A program made the position numbers and the translations under genes. A DNA stretch of 64,000 nucleotides. Origin: Saprospiraceae bacterium. Its GTDB lineage: Bacteria > Bacteroidota > Bacteroidia > Chitinophagales > Saprospiraceae. Below the pieces are notes generated by a model. The model made no database searches and was not told the DNA's origin. It saw only the letters and a list, made by a program, of their open reading frames with translations. The DNA lies in contig JADJWV010000002.1 in the NCBI GenBank assembly GCA_016716185.1, positions 62,001 to 126,000 on the forward strand, given 5' to 3'. Positions within the stretch are counted from its first letter, which is position 1. The number at the start of each line of letters is the position of its first letter. Positions 18,584 to 29,012 of the stretch are shown here, in pieces.

Positions 18584-21097
18584 ATGAAAAAACTAACACA
18601 AATCTTTATACTTCTTTTTATCGTTGGAGTAATTGGACAACTAAATGCTGTCCCAACTCCTCCAGCGGGCTATAAAATTCGTAAAGCGGCTTCAGGAGGT
18701 CCTCTTGCTGGACAAACCTTGTTTGGCATCGTGGTAGACCCGAACACAGCTGATGTTTATGTAGCAGGCGTAAGTGCTTTCATTGGAGGAAATTTTAATC
18801 TCTATAAAATTACTCCTTCCGGTACTGTCAGTTTTATTGCAAACTATCCATTTGGATATTTCCAGGCTGTAAAAATGGCCTGGGGACCGGATAATAAAAT
18901 TTATACCCACAACAGCAATACAAATAGTGTTCATTCCATAGATCCTGTTACAGGAACTTCTACCGTTTATTCAACAGGTGTTGTTTTGGGTTCTCCGCGT
19001 CATAGCCTTAATTTTGATGGAAGCGGTAAATTGATTGTCGGTTATGAGTCTATGTTCGATTTTATTTGGGCAAAAAATCCTACTGCTGTTTATTGGGGAT
19101 CAGTTACCGCTTCTGTACCCAATGGCAATCACGGAGATGGATTTGGAATTCTGCCCAATGGCGACTATGTTGTCTATTCCGATTGCGGTAGTCAAAATAA
19201 CTATGCAATAAGTACTGCGGGACATACACAAGGTGCTAATTTTCCATCATTAGCTTGGACGGGTACTACCAACATTTTTACGATCATGACAGGATGTCAA
19301 TATTCTCTTGGGACTGTTGATCCTACAAACGGAAATGTTTTTACCACTATAAACAACGGGGGCTCGGGGAACAGCACTATTATTTTGACAGGCGGAAGCG
19401 GAGGGGCAAGTACTGTTTACATCAGCGGAGCATCTGCTATAACAGATATTTATTCGGGAAAGGCATCAAGTGGTCCTGGTAACCATTTGTATTTTGTAGA
19501 TAGAATAGATAATGCAGTGTATGAAGTCGTAGAATGTGCATGTGATAATAATGGATCGTTTAACGGAAGTTTCGAAATCAGTTGTGTGCCACCTAATACA
19601 ATTGGATTTTTATCAGCTGTAACAGGATGGACTACCAATGACAGCAACTTTGAAATTTGGGGTACAGGTAATGAAGGGGTTGCAGCTTACCATGGTTCCA
19701 ATTATTGCGAAGTCAATTCCAATTTTCCCAGCACCATTCATCAGGATGTGACTACATGCGATGGCGTACTTTATTATTGGCAGTGCGCTCACCGGGGAAG
19801 ATTAGGAACTCAAACTGCAGTACTGGAAGTAGGCCCGGTGGGAGGTCCATTTACAACCCTGGCGACCATGACAGATGGCACCACATGGAATTTGTATTCA
19901 GGAAGTTATTTAATTCCTGCAGGCCAAACTGTATCCAGATTGCGAGTGCGGGGAATAAATGGTGGTTCTGTTGGAAATTTTGTCGACGCCATTGGTTTGG
20001 TTCCTATGTCCTCCTGCTTAAGCTTGGATAATGATGGCGATGGATTGTCTGCAAACTATGGTGATTGCAATGACAGTAATCCCAATGTGAAACCTTGTGC
20101 ACAGGAAATCTGTAATTCGATTGACGATGATTGCGATGGATTGGTAGATGGTGACGATCCGGGGTTTGTAAGTACTGATCCTAATGCTCCGGAATACATT
20201 GATAATACTTTACCGATAATAATATGTCCTGCCAATGTAAGCCATACAACTTCCAGCGGAAACTGCGGTCCGGTGCCTTCTGGTTCAGTTGCTTTAGGTC
20301 TGGCAACCGCTACAGATAATTGTATTGTGATCACTTCTATAGTCAACAATGCTCCTGGTTCTTATCCTTTGGGAGTGACCAATGTGAAATGGACGGCAAC
20401 GGATAAAAAAGGAAATAAATCAAACTGTATTCAAAAAGTGACCATCCTGCCTTATGCATGTGGGGTCCCCATACAAATTTATCACACAGATACAACCTCT
20501 ACTACAGCTAAAATAAAATGGAAAGCTGGAACATGTAATACAGATTACCAACTACGCATAAGAAAAGAAATTACTCCAGGTGTTTGGGGTTCCTGGGGTG
20601 GATGGGTATATTATAGTGAAGATCCTGCACTCCAACACAATTTTTTGGGTTTAATGCCTTCTAGTTTCTACCAGTATCAGATCCGCTCTAAATGTGGTGC
20701 TCCTACAAACTCTATTTCAGTTAACGGATGGTTCCATACCCTGGCTCCTCCGCCTTTAAAGAAATTGTTGAATGTGATTGCGGAGAAGTTGAATTTCAGC
20801 ACGTATAATGAAGATAACCAAAAAACGATTGGAATTGAATCTGACTTGGCAATCATTGCCATTCCAAATCCTGCCCGCGATTTTGTGACTATTCAGATTG
20901 AAGGATTTAAAACGAATGATAAAGAACTGTCCATGTTTGACTTAATGGGCAAACTGATTTTCAGAGTTCAGTTGGATGCTGTAGAAAACAATCCGGAAAT
21001 TGACTTGAAGCAATTGGGTGTCAAGCCGGGAGTACACATGATCCGCGTGAGCGATGGAGTGAATCAAAAGACCATACAGTTGATAATTGGATCGTGA
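18584..21097 (+). CDS. T9SS-exported multidomain protein (beta-propeller, Ca-binding motif, HYR, FnIII)
   Basis: The 837-residue protein has an N-terminal signal peptide (IFILLFIVGVIGQLNA). Residues about 30-315 look like a beta-propeller (repeated GNFNLYKI/TPSGTVSF-type blades). Residues about 480-525 hold an Asp/Cys-rich MopE-type motif (DNDGDG, DCNDSNP, DDDCDG) that should bind calcium. A HYR-type Ig-like domain follows (about 542-622), then an FnIII-like domain (about 625-720), and a T9SS type A sorting domain (about 759-837: IPNPARDF, LMGKLIF, GVHMIRVSDG). It is expected to cross the outer membrane by T9SS and remain on the surface or be released. The FnIII plus sorting tail closely resembles those of the next two large genes. 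Confidence 0.87.
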   Translation: MKKLTQIFILLFIVGVIGQLNAVPTPPAGYKIRKAASGGPLAGQTLFGIVVDPNTADVYVAGVSAFIGGNFNLYKITPSGTVSFIANYPFGYFQAVKMAWGPDNKIYTHNSNTNSVHSIDPVTGTSTVYSTGVVLGSPRHSLNFDGSGKLIVGYESMFDFIWAKNPTAVYWGSVTASVPNGNHGDGFGILPNGDYVVYSDCGSQNNYAISTAGHTQGANFPSLAWTGTTNIFTIMTGCQYSLGTVDPTNGNVFTTINNGGSGNSTIILTGGSGGASTVYISGASAITDIYSGKASSGPGNHLYFVDRIDNAVYEVVECACDNNGSFNGSFEISCVPPNTIGFLSAVTGWTTNDSNFEIWGTGNEGVAAYHGSNYCEVNSNFPSTIHQDVTTCDGVLYYWQCAHRGRLGTQTAVLEVGPVGGPFTTLATMTDGTTWNLYSGSYLIPAGQTVSRLRVRGINGGSVGNFVDAIGLVPMSSCLSLDNDGDGLSANYGDCNDSNPNVKPCAQEICNSIDDDCDGLVDGDDPGFVSTDPNAPEYIDNTLPIIICPANVSHTTSSGNCGPVPSGSVALGLATATDNCIVITSIVNNAPGSYPLGVTNVKWTATDKKGNKSNCIQKVTILPYACGVPIQIYHTDTTSTTAKIKWKAGTCNTDYQLRIRKEITPGVWGSWGGWVYYSEDPALQHNFLGLMPSSFYQYQIRSKCGAPTNSISVNGWFHTLAPPPLKKLLNVIAEKLNFSTYNEDNQKTIGIESDLAIIAIPNPARDFVTIQIEGFKTNDKELSMFDLMGKLIFRVQLDAVENNPEIDLKQLGVKPGVHMIRVSDGVNQKTIQLIIGS

Positions 21098-21126
21098 TTC
21101 GGATCCATGTTCATGAATAATGCGAT

Positions 21127-21142
21127 ACTAACAACTGTTAGT
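21127..21142. repeat. Dispersed inverted repeat, exact copy (ACTAACA-AC-TGTTAGT)
   Basis: Seven-base arms match perfectly around a two-base spacer. It sits 29 bp after the stop codon and 16 bp before the terminator hairpin, the same arrangement seen after the next two T9SS substrates. Confidence 0.7.
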
Positions 21143-21158
21143 TATAGATAATAATTTG

Positions 21159-21187
21159 AAGTCCGGTATTTTTTACCGGACTTTTTT
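21159..21187 (+). terminator. Rho-independent terminator (AAGTCCGGTA stem)
   Basis: A 10-bp perfect stem, AAGTCCGGTA with TACCGGACTT, encloses a five-base T loop and runs into a T tract. It is nearly the same sequence as the terminators at 25743 and 29038. Confidence 0.9.
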
Positions 21188-21696
21188 ATTAGTTAGATAT
21201 AATTTTTACTTCTTCATCTAATGGAGGAAAAGTAAAAATTGAATGTCGAACAATCCTGCTAGAGACGGTAGGTTTAAATCTTTTTTCTTGGGAAAAATTC
21301 TAGTCCGGCTTGTTCTGGGGTGCATACCTGTGATATCCGGGGCAGGTCCGGCTTAGGAAATAAGTATGGGTTGAAAAAGTAATTCTTTACCGGCTATCTT
21401 AAAGAGGTTATTGCTCCCATTAGTAATTCATCATGGGGGATTTATTTTAAATAGATACTTGAATGGACTTTTAATTTCTAATACCGGAAAAGAATTAAAA
21501 AATCATTTCAATTGTAAAATTCTGAAAATCAATTAAAAGTTCAATCTGCAAATATTTGTTAAAAAATAATATAAAATTTATCTAATATGTTGATAATCAA
21601 ATTTATCTTTGGACTTTCGACAGACAAAGATTCCAAAGAATCAATGGCAAAATGCTACAATAACCCTTAATTCTCATAAATCATTAACCAAATCAT
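21188..21696. other. Gene-free leader region before the M36 peptidase gene
   Basis: No gene is supported in these 509 bp. The last 200 bp are AT-rich. A TATCTTTG box at 21604-21611 matches the Bacteroidota -7 element, but no TTTG lies at the right distance, so the promoter is unsure. If used, the 5' untranslated leader would be about 80 nt. Confidence 0.5.
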
Positions 21697-24600
21697 ATGA
21701 AAAACCAGATTTTTATCAACTTAGTGTTGTTTTGTTGCGTGTTGTTCATGCATCAATCTTTTGCGCAGACCAACTCCGAAATTGCCCTGCAGTTTATGAG
21801 GGCAAATCCTCAGGAATTCGGACTTTCTGCAAATGATGTCAAAGAAATTGCAGTCACCAACGAAACTTTCTTTAAACCTGCTGGGTTGCACAACGTTTAC
21901 ATCCAGCAAAAGTATCTTGGCATTCCGATACACAATGCCATTTTCAGCGTCCATATAAAAGATGGACAAGTAGTGTCTACAAGCAACCGCTTTTGCCAGG
22001 ACATTCATTCAAAAACAGGTTCTTCTGAACCCGTACTCACTCAAGGCCAAGCCTTGATGCGTGCAGCAGAACAACTGGGTTATCCTGCTCCTGCATCCAT
22101 GCGAATGATGGAAAACAAAGGAGGATCTCAAAAAGAAGTTGTTTACGAAAAAAGCAATTTATCATTAGAAGATATACCCGTCCGGTTAGTGTGGGTTGCC
22201 GCAGAAGATGGAAAAATTTACCTGACCTGGGAAGTATGTATTTATGAAACCACTGCTCAAAACTGGTGGTTGGCCCGTGTGGATGCTTCTACGGGCAATC
22301 TGACTGATAAAAACAATCTGGTTGTGCATTGCAATTTTGATGCACCCGAAGGCACCTGTTCCGGTGGCGATCATGTTCATTTAGATGAATTCGTAGCCTT
22401 TTCTCCTTTGGATGGAAGTTCCTACAGAGTTTATAAAGAGCCCATCGAAAGTCCCAGTCATGGTGGGAGGACTCTTGAAAATGAGCCTGCTGATCCAACA
22501 GCATCCCCTTTTGGTTGGCACGATACAAACGGTGCAGTTGGACCGGAGTATACTACAACTCGTGGCAACAATGTGCACGCATATACGGATACTGATGCTA
22601 ACAACAGTCCTGATCCGGGTTCAGATCCGGATGGAGGCGCAGGATTGGATTTCGATTTTACATTAGATCTGACGATGCACCCAAGTACTTACCGTCCCGC
22701 AGCGGTTACCAATTTATTTTACTGGAACAACTATTTGCATGATTTTGCCTACCAATATGGTTTTGATGAAGGAAATGGAAATTTTCAGGTCAATAATTAT
22801 GGCAATGGTGGAATAGGCAATGATGATGTTAGAGCAGAAGCCCAGGATGGCAGCGGAACCAATAATGCCAATTTCGGAACTCCTGTTGATGGTATGAGAC
22901 CCAGAATGCAAATGTATGTTTGGACTTATACTTCTCCAAACAGAGATTCTGATCTGGATAATGGGGTTATTGCACATGAATATGCGCATGGAATCTCAAA
23001 CAGACTAACAGGAGGTCCAGGTAATGTAAGCTGTTTAAATAATGCAGAGCAAATGGGAGAAGGCTGGTCTGATTTTTATTCCTTAATGACATGTTGGACA
23101 GGGAGTGCCAGCGATAGAGGAATCGGAACTTATGTTTTAGGCCAAGCTACCAATGGGCCGGGTATCCGCCCTGCCAGGTATTCAACAAATATGGGCGTAA
23201 ACAATTATACTTATGCAAACCTGCCAGGAATGGCAGTTCCCCATGGCGTTGGTTTTGTCTGGTGTACCATGTTATGGGAATTGGTCGATGGCCTGGTAGC
23301 GAGACACGGAGCAACTGCTGGCTTCGAAAAGGCAATGCATTTGGTTAATTTAGGAATGATCTTACAACCCTGTGGTCCCGGATTTGTAGATGGTAGAAAT
23401 GCTATATTGGCTGCAGATGATATTTTATATGGAAAAGATAATGAATGTGTTATTTGGAAGGCTTTTGCTAAAAGAGGTTTAGGCTTAAGTGCTTCACAAG
23501 GGAGTGCGAACAGCACATTAGATGGTTCAGCAGCGTATGATGTTCCATGTAATTGTGACAATGTAGCCCCTGTGGTGAGCTGCAGAAATGTGGAGATTAT
23601 GGTTGGTGGTCCGGAAATTGAATTAAAAGGCTTACCACCTGTACCAACAAACTTACCTGCCCAATTAAAAGGTGTTGGATTTCCTTGTTCAGGCGTCGTT
23701 GCAGCACCAGACGTCATTTGTAATTGTCCAACCGGCTATGTCGTTGTTGGTTATGAAGCAGATTATGGAAACGGTTGGGGAAGTGGAGTTCTCAGTAAGT
23801 TCAGACTGCGTTGCCGCGAAGTGAGACCAGATGGAATGTTTGGTACCAATGAAGTTTGGACCTGCTATAATGGTTCTGCAGTTGGGTCAACACCTAATAT
23901 ATCAGAAATGGCACCCGCAGGGCATGCACTTGTAGGTTTTCAAAACAGAATGGGTTGTGCAATTGACCGTTTAACGGGAAGATCCAAACCCATTTCAGCA
24001 ATTTTGGCTAACAGCCCCAATTCAACAAATAACATCATGACGGGCGTTGGTGGAAGTGGTGGAGGTTTGCAGCCTTTGCAATTGGCACCGGATGGACACG
24101 TTATTATCGGAATGCAAACTTATGTGGATCCGGTTGCTCCAAATATAGGGGTTTCCGGAGGCTATGCATGGAAGTATGCTAAGCTTTCAGATGTAATGAA
24201 ATCCATCGTTACTGATCTGGATCCTTTATGCAATGGAATTTTTGATGTACAATTTTCTAAAAATAATTTCGATTGTGCGGATGGAGTGGGCGTGCATAAT
24301 GTTTCTGCTTTCGTAACAGATTATGCAAACAATACAACGACCTGTAATTTTACAGTGACTGTAACCGGACCTCCTTCCATTGGTTCTTGTCCATTGAATC
24401 CAACGGTGTACAATGCCCTTGGTAGAACCTCTGTATTTACTTCTGTAAATTTAGCGGGAACAGGTAGCAACGTTGCAAATGTTAAACCGGGTCAGGCTGT
24501 CAGCTTTACTTTCAATAGGACTACAACTGTAAATCCCGGTTGTGGTGGATGTTGTGGATGTATCACGCAGCATTATGTCGGATTAAATGCAGGAAGTGGA

Positions 24601-25683
24601 AATATTTTTTCAACATGTTTATTTAGTGCTGTAGGTGGTTCATCTGCTTCACATAGTATCAACTTTACGGCACCTACTGTTCCAGGGGTCTATTATTTGA
24701 ATTTAGTTGCATCCTGGTGGTTTTCTTGCAATCAGTTTGGAGAACCTTTACAATCGAGATATGCCTCCAACCCTCTGGCCATTTTAATTGTGGGTTGCGG
24801 ACAAACAGAATGTCCTGCAGATACAACTATTACGACTGTCCCAGGAAATTGCAATATGATATTCTCCTATAAGAGTTTGTGTGTGTATGATGATAAACCA
24901 GGTGCAGGTATTATACAGACCAGCGGATTGGCTTCCGGTGTAACTTATCCTCTTGGCAATACAACTAACACTTTTGTTGCAACAGATTCAGATGGAAAGA
25001 CAACCAGCTGTTCATATACAGTAACTGTGAAGGCCGGTACCTGTGGACAACCCATTCAAGTATATCACATTGATACCACAACAAGCACAGCTAAAGTAAA
25101 ATGGAAAGCCGGTACGCCTTGTGTAACTGGTTATCAATTGAGAATACGCGAAGAGATTTCCCCCGGAGTCTGGGGTAGCTGGTCGGGTTGGGCCAATAAA
25201 TCCGGACCCGGAAATGAACATATGTTTACAGGACTTGATGATGCTTCTTTCCACCAATATCAAATCAGATCGAAATGTGGATCTGCTACAAATTCTACCG
25301 TAGTGAATGGTTGGTTCTGGACCCTGGGCGGAGGGGCTCTCAGAAAAATGGATGACGATATTGTACATTATTATTCTAAGGTCGAAGAATTCAAGCCTGA
25401 TCAAAAATCAATAGGCGATTTGTCGGGATCTATTGATCTGCAGGCCATACCCAATCCAGCCAGAGATTTTGTAAGTATTTATCTGGATGGATTTGATTCT
25501 GCACCTAAAGAATTGATGATGTTTGACCTCATGGGTAAACTCATTTTCAGAGTGAAATTAGATGCTGCAGAAAACAATCCGGAAATTGATCTCAAGCGAT
25601 TGAATGTAAAACCTGGTTTACACATGATCCGCGTGAGCGATGGAAATAATCAAAAGACCATACAGTTGATGATTGGGTCGTAA
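21697..25683 (+). CDS. T9SS-exported M36 (fungalysin-type) metallopeptidase with HYR and FnIII modules
   Basis: The 1328-residue protein begins with a signal peptide, then an FTP/PepSY-type propeptide (about residues 27-200). The M36 catalytic domain follows (about 215-605) with the zinc site HEYAH (H427, E428, H431) and third ligand E455 in GEGWSD. M36 enzymes are secreted endopeptidases activated by propeptide removal. After it come a HYR-like module split by a roughly 200-residue insert (about 622-890), a Cys-rich beta domain (about 892-1036), an intact HYR (about 1037-1112), FnIII (about 1113-1211) and a T9SS type A sorting domain (about 1247-1328). The tail closely resembles those of the flanking T9SS genes. 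Likely role: extracellular protein digestion. Confidence 0.92.
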   Translation: MKNQIFINLVLFCCVLFMHQSFAQTNSEIALQFMRANPQEFGLSANDVKEIAVTNETFFKPAGLHNVYIQQKYLGIPIHNAIFSVHIKDGQVVSTSNRFCQDIHSKTGSSEPVLTQGQALMRAAEQLGYPAPASMRMMENKGGSQKEVVYEKSNLSLEDIPVRLVWVAAEDGKIYLTWEVCIYETTAQNWWLARVDASTGNLTDKNNLVVHCNFDAPEGTCSGGDHVHLDEFVAFSPLDGSSYRVYKEPIESPSHGGRTLENEPADPTASPFGWHDTNGAVGPEYTTTRGNNVHAYTDTDANNSPDPGSDPDGGAGLDFDFTLDLTMHPSTYRPAAVTNLFYWNNYLHDFAYQYGFDEGNGNFQVNNYGNGGIGNDDVRAEAQDGSGTNNANFGTPVDGMRPRMQMYVWTYTSPNRDSDLDNGVIAHEYAHGISNRLTGGPGNVSCLNNAEQMGEGWSDFYSLMTCWTGSASDRGIGTYVLGQATNGPGIRPARYSTNMGVNNYTYANLPGMAVPHGVGFVWCTMLWELVDGLVARHGATAGFEKAMHLVNLGMILQPCGPGFVDGRNAILAADDILYGKDNECVIWKAFAKRGLGLSASQGSANSTLDGSAAYDVPCNCDNVAPVVSCRNVEIMVGGPEIELKGLPPVPTNLPAQLKGVGFPCSGVVAAPDVICNCPTGYVVVGYEADYGNGWGSGVLSKFRLRCREVRPDGMFGTNEVWTCYNGSAVGSTPNISEMAPAGHALVGFQNRMGCAIDRLTGRSKPISAILANSPNSTNNIMTGVGGSGGGLQPLQLAPDGHVIIGMQTYVDPVAPNIGVSGGYAWKYAKLSDVMKSIVTDLDPLCNGIFDVQFSKNNFDCADGVGVHNVSAFVTDYANNTTTCNFTVTVTGPPSIGSCPLNPTVYNALGRTSVFTSVNLAGTGSNVANVKPGQAVSFTFNRTTTVNPGCGGCCGCITQHYVGLNAGSGNIFSTCLFSAVGGSSASHSINFTAPTVPGVYYLNLVASWWFSCNQFGEPLQSRYASNPLAILIVGCGQTECPADTTITTVPGNCNMIFSYKSLCVYDDKPGAGIIQTSGLASGVTYPLGNTTNTFVATDSDGKTTSCSYTVTVKAGTCGQPIQVYHIDTTTSTAKVKWKAGTPCVTGYQLRIREEISPGVWGSWSGWANKSGPGNEHMFTGLDDASFHQYQIRSKCGSATNSTVVNGWFWTLGGGALRKMDDDIVHYYSKVEEFKPDQKSIGDLSGSIDLQAIPNPARDFVSIYLDGFDSAPKELMMFDLMGKLIFRVKLDAAENNPEIDLKRLNVKPGLHMIRVSDGNNQKTIQLMIGS

Positions 25684-25716
25684 ACGTCCAGGATCAAACT
25701 GCGATAAATGACCGAA

Positions 25717-25732
25717 ACTAACATTTGTTAGT
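25717..25732. repeat. Dispersed inverted repeat, exact copy (ACTAACA-TT-TGTTAGT)
   Basis: Perfect seven-base arms around a two-base spacer, 34 bp after the stop codon and 10 bp before the terminator hairpin. Confidence 0.7.
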
Positions 25733-25742
25733 TATCTTATAA

Positions 25743-25773
25743 AAGTCCCGGTAAATTTTACCGGACTTTTTTT
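25743..25773 (+). terminator. Rho-independent terminator, homologous to those of neighbouring T9SS genes
   Basis: The hairpin is built from AGTCCCGGTAAA and TTTTACCGGACT with one extra C in the left arm, followed by a run of seven T. It clearly derives from the same cassette as the terminators at 21159 and 29038. Confidence 0.88.
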
Positions 25774-25905
25774 GTTATAAATAGCTTGATTGGACTTAAA
25801 ATAGGATAAGTGATTTCTGACAACAAGGAAGAAAGACCATACGGAAAGGTTTGATATAGTCCAATTATTCTGTGTTCTTTGTTGGGCTGTATAAAATGCA
25901 AAGTA

Positions 25906-25938
25906 TTTGTGGATGAATTCCAAAAAATTGTATTTTTG
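25906..25938 (+). promoter_or_regulatory. Bacteroidota-type promoter for the glycine-rich T9SS protein
   Basis: TTTG at 25906-25909 and TATTTTTG at 25931-25938 are 21 nt apart, within the range for the Bacteroidota -33/-7 pair. The coding start lies 45 nt downstream. Confidence 0.55.
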
Positions 25939-25983
25939 AGACCCGCCGGTCCATTCCTTCTTTTAAATTAAATACCAAAATTC

Positions 25984-28900
25984 ATGAAAAACACAACAAA
26001 CTCATTTAGAATGGTTTATTGGAAGTTAATTGTTTCTTTTATGTTCATTCTTTCAGTAAACGCTGCTCTTGCCCAAACCACGGTAACTTTTAACTATACA
26101 GGTGCCATGCAAAGTTGGGTGGTTCCGGCGGGGGTCACAAATATTTCTATTGAAACTTATGGGGCTCAGGGCGAGAACAGCGCATGCGCAGGGAATTATG
26201 GAGGCTTTGGAGCGAATGGAGGATTTGCCAGTGGTGATCTAGCGGTGACTCCTGGCCAGACCTTGTATTTATTTGTGGGCGGTCAAAGCGGTTATAATGG
26301 AGGCGGACTTGCGTACTGTTGTCCGGGTGCAGGTTGCAAAGGAGGAAACGGTGGAGGTGCCTCCGATTTGCGAGTTGGCGGAATTTTGTTGGCGAACAGA
26401 GTGATCGTTGCTGCGGGTGGGGGCGGCGGCGGAGGTGGACAAAATCCCTACCAAGGTGGAGACGGTGGAGCTGGTGGAGGAGTGACTGGAATCAATGGTG
26501 TAGGTAGCACAGGTGATTGTTTACCATGGAGCGGACAAGGTGGTTTTGGTGGAACTCAGAGTTCAGGAGGGGCAGGGGGTTGTGGTGGTTTATTGCCATC
26601 TACTTGCATGTTTAACGGATACCCTGGATCATTTGGTTTAGGAGGAAATGGGAATGACCAAGATTGGAAAGGCGGCGGCGGCGGCGGCGGCGGTTATTTT
26701 GGAGGTGGTGGAGGTGGAAGTTATTGTGCCAATGGCGGCGGCGGCGGTGGATCAAGTTATATTGGTGGCGTGAGTTCAGGCACGACAGTGAGCAATGTAA
26801 ATTCGGGCAATGGTCTGATTGAAATTAGCTATGATGATTGCAACTTAACATGTCCTGTAAATATCACTACGATAGCCAACCCAAATAAATGCAGCACCTA
26901 TCTGGACGATCTCATGCCGGAAATTTGTGGTGGAGAATTGGGCACGCGCACTGCATTGAACTTTGATGGAGCCAATGATGTAGTTCATGCTCCTGATGAT
27001 GTTATCCCCAATACCGGTGAATTCACAGTCATGCTGTGGGCTAAGCAAAACTCAAGCCAGGTAGGTAGTTTTAGAAATATCATTTCTCAGGGTCGGTGTT
27101 TTTACATAGGACATGACAACAACAATCCACCCGGAGTAAGAATTGGTGATAGTTGGGGGAATCCGGGTGTACTTTGGCCCACTGATTTTATGTGGCATCA
27201 CTACACTGTCGTCAGAACGGCCTCCAATGCGTATTTATATATAGACGGGACATTAAAAGCGACCAAAGGAAGCCCGATTGATAATCCAAATTGTGGGGTA
27301 GGCTGGCCACACAATCTGAATATTGCTACACAATGGACCGGTGCTTCTGAACATTTTAATGGGGATATCGATGAGCTGCAGATCTGGAATGAAGCTTTGG
27401 ATATTAAGTCCATTCAATGCAATATGAATCAAAGGATGTTGGGTAATGAACCCGGTCTTACAGGTTATTATGACTTTGAAGATGGCACTGGAAGTACAAT
27501 TCTGACAAACAAGGTAAACAATGCACACAACGGATATTTGGATGCCATGGATCCGGCAACAGATTGGGTGGCATCGCCACAGCCTTTGTCCAATAAGAAT
27601 TCTAAAAATTCTTTCAACAACAGCTGTGATGCCTCCGGAGACTATCCGGTGGGAACAACCACGGTCACATGGACGGTTGAGGATCAATCCGGAACTACCG
27701 AAACCTGTAGTTTTACAGTTACGGTCATCGATAATCAGAAACCTACAATAGCTTGTCCGGCAAATGTAGAAGTCACAACACAAGCGAACGAGTGTTCGGC
27801 TCAGGTATGTTATCCGGATCCAACGGTAACGGATAATTGTCTGCCGGCAGCACCTCCGGGATATACTTACAAAACCAGTTATGGCAACAGCCATTATTAT
27901 CAGTCCAATGCACAATCTAATTTTACAACGGCGTACAATAACGCAATTGCAGCAGGAGGGCATCTTGCAAGCATCACTTCAGAACCAGAGAAAAATGCAA
28001 TTGCTGCAAGTGGAGCCGGATTTGCATGGATAGGAGGAAATGATGCGGAGACTGAAGGCGTCTGGAAATGGAACAATTGCGAGCCCTTTAGTTATGTGAA
28101 TTGGTGTGACGGTGAGCCCAATGGTGGTGCTGGAGAAAATTATCTGGAATTGGAAATTGGAGGTTGCTTTAATGACCTTTTTCACAATGCCAACAGATTT
28201 GCCATTCTTGAAATGGAAGGAGCTAAATTACAACGCACTGCAGGTTTGGCGCAGAATGCTTTATTTCCTCTGGGCAATACCAATATTACCTACAAGGCGA
28301 CAGATGCTTATGGAAATACGAGCACCTGCACATTTAAGGTGACCGTACAAGCTGCCAATTGCGGACAACCCATACAAGTATATCATAAAGATACCACCAC
28401 GAATTCAGCAAAGATCAAATGGAATCCAGGAACTCCTTGTAATACAGCTTACCAATTGAGGCTCCGTTATGAGATGAGTCCGGGAGTTTGGTCGAGTTGG
28501 ACATCCTGGGCTAACAAATCCGGCCCTGGAAACGAACACGCGTTTGGTTCACTAATGCCTGGAACTTTTTACCAATATCAGATCAGATCCAAATGCGGGG
28601 TAACCAATTCAATTATTGTCAATGGTTGGTTTCATACGCTACCTTCTGCTTTGAGAAAGCAGGACGATGGCCTTGTTCATGCATTTTCAACTATTGAAAA
28701 TTGGAAAAATGACATCAAACCGGATCATGAACTAACCAATGTTGGTATCAAAGCCATACCGAACCCGGCTTCAGAATTTGTAAGCCTGTTATTGGAAGGA
28801 TTTGACTACGGGCCCAAAGAGATGCATATGTATGACCTTTCCGGTAAACTCATTTTCCGCGTACAACTGGCGACATCTGAAAACAATCCGGAATTGGATC

Positions 28901-28989
28901 TGAAGAGATTGAATGTAAAACCTGGTTTACACATGATCCGGGTAAGCAATGGAGTTAACCAAAAAACGATTCAGTTAATGGTGAATTAA
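25984..28989 (+). CDS. T9SS-exported adhesin-like protein (glycine-rich, LamG, C-type lectin, HYR, FnIII)
   Basis: The 1001-residue protein starts with a signal peptide (ending near NAALAQ). Residues about 32-280 form a glycine-rich domain with runs such as GGGGGGGG. Next is a HYR module interrupted by a LamG/concanavalin-like domain (about 322-526), then a second HYR interrupted by a C-type lectin-like domain (about 626-750) with WIGG, the EPN sugar-binding triad and a CFND segment. EPN in this fold usually means mannose-type ligand preference in animal lectins; that is only suggestive here. FnIII (about 792-888) and a T9SS type A sorting domain (about 921-1001) close the protein. A carbohydrate-binding surface adhesin is the likely role. 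Confidence 0.87.
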   Translation: MKNTTNSFRMVYWKLIVSFMFILSVNAALAQTTVTFNYTGAMQSWVVPAGVTNISIETYGAQGENSACAGNYGGFGANGGFASGDLAVTPGQTLYLFVGGQSGYNGGGLAYCCPGAGCKGGNGGGASDLRVGGILLANRVIVAAGGGGGGGGQNPYQGGDGGAGGGVTGINGVGSTGDCLPWSGQGGFGGTQSSGGAGGCGGLLPSTCMFNGYPGSFGLGGNGNDQDWKGGGGGGGGYFGGGGGGSYCANGGGGGGSSYIGGVSSGTTVSNVNSGNGLIEISYDDCNLTCPVNITTIANPNKCSTYLDDLMPEICGGELGTRTALNFDGANDVVHAPDDVIPNTGEFTVMLWAKQNSSQVGSFRNIISQGRCFYIGHDNNNPPGVRIGDSWGNPGVLWPTDFMWHHYTVVRTASNAYLYIDGTLKATKGSPIDNPNCGVGWPHNLNIATQWTGASEHFNGDIDELQIWNEALDIKSIQCNMNQRMLGNEPGLTGYYDFEDGTGSTILTNKVNNAHNGYLDAMDPATDWVASPQPLSNKNSKNSFNNSCDASGDYPVGTTTVTWTVEDQSGTTETCSFTVTVIDNQKPTIACPANVEVTTQANECSAQVCYPDPTVTDNCLPAAPPGYTYKTSYGNSHYYQSNAQSNFTTAYNNAIAAGGHLASITSEPEKNAIAASGAGFAWIGGNDAETEGVWKWNNCEPFSYVNWCDGEPNGGAGENYLELEIGGCFNDLFHNANRFAILEMEGAKLQRTAGLAQNALFPLGNTNITYKATDAYGNTSTCTFKVTVQAANCGQPIQVYHKDTTTNSAKIKWNPGTPCNTAYQLRLRYEMSPGVWSSWTSWANKSGPGNEHAFGSLMPGTFYQYQIRSKCGVTNSIIVNGWFHTLPSALRKQDDGLVHAFSTIENWKNDIKPDHELTNVGIKAIPNPASEFVSLLLEGFDYGPKEMHMYDLSGKLIFRVQLATSENNPELDLKRLNVKPGLHMIRVSNGVNQKTIQLMVN

Positions 28990-29012
28990 AGTATTCCAGA
29001 GATTATGATATA

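Noticed and set aside
27253..27963. A 236-codon frame antisense to the adhesin-like gene, and a 168-codon frame antisense to the M36 peptidase at 23211-23717
   Set aside because: Both lie wholly inside strongly supported genes in other frames, show no recognisable motifs and have no expression signal.
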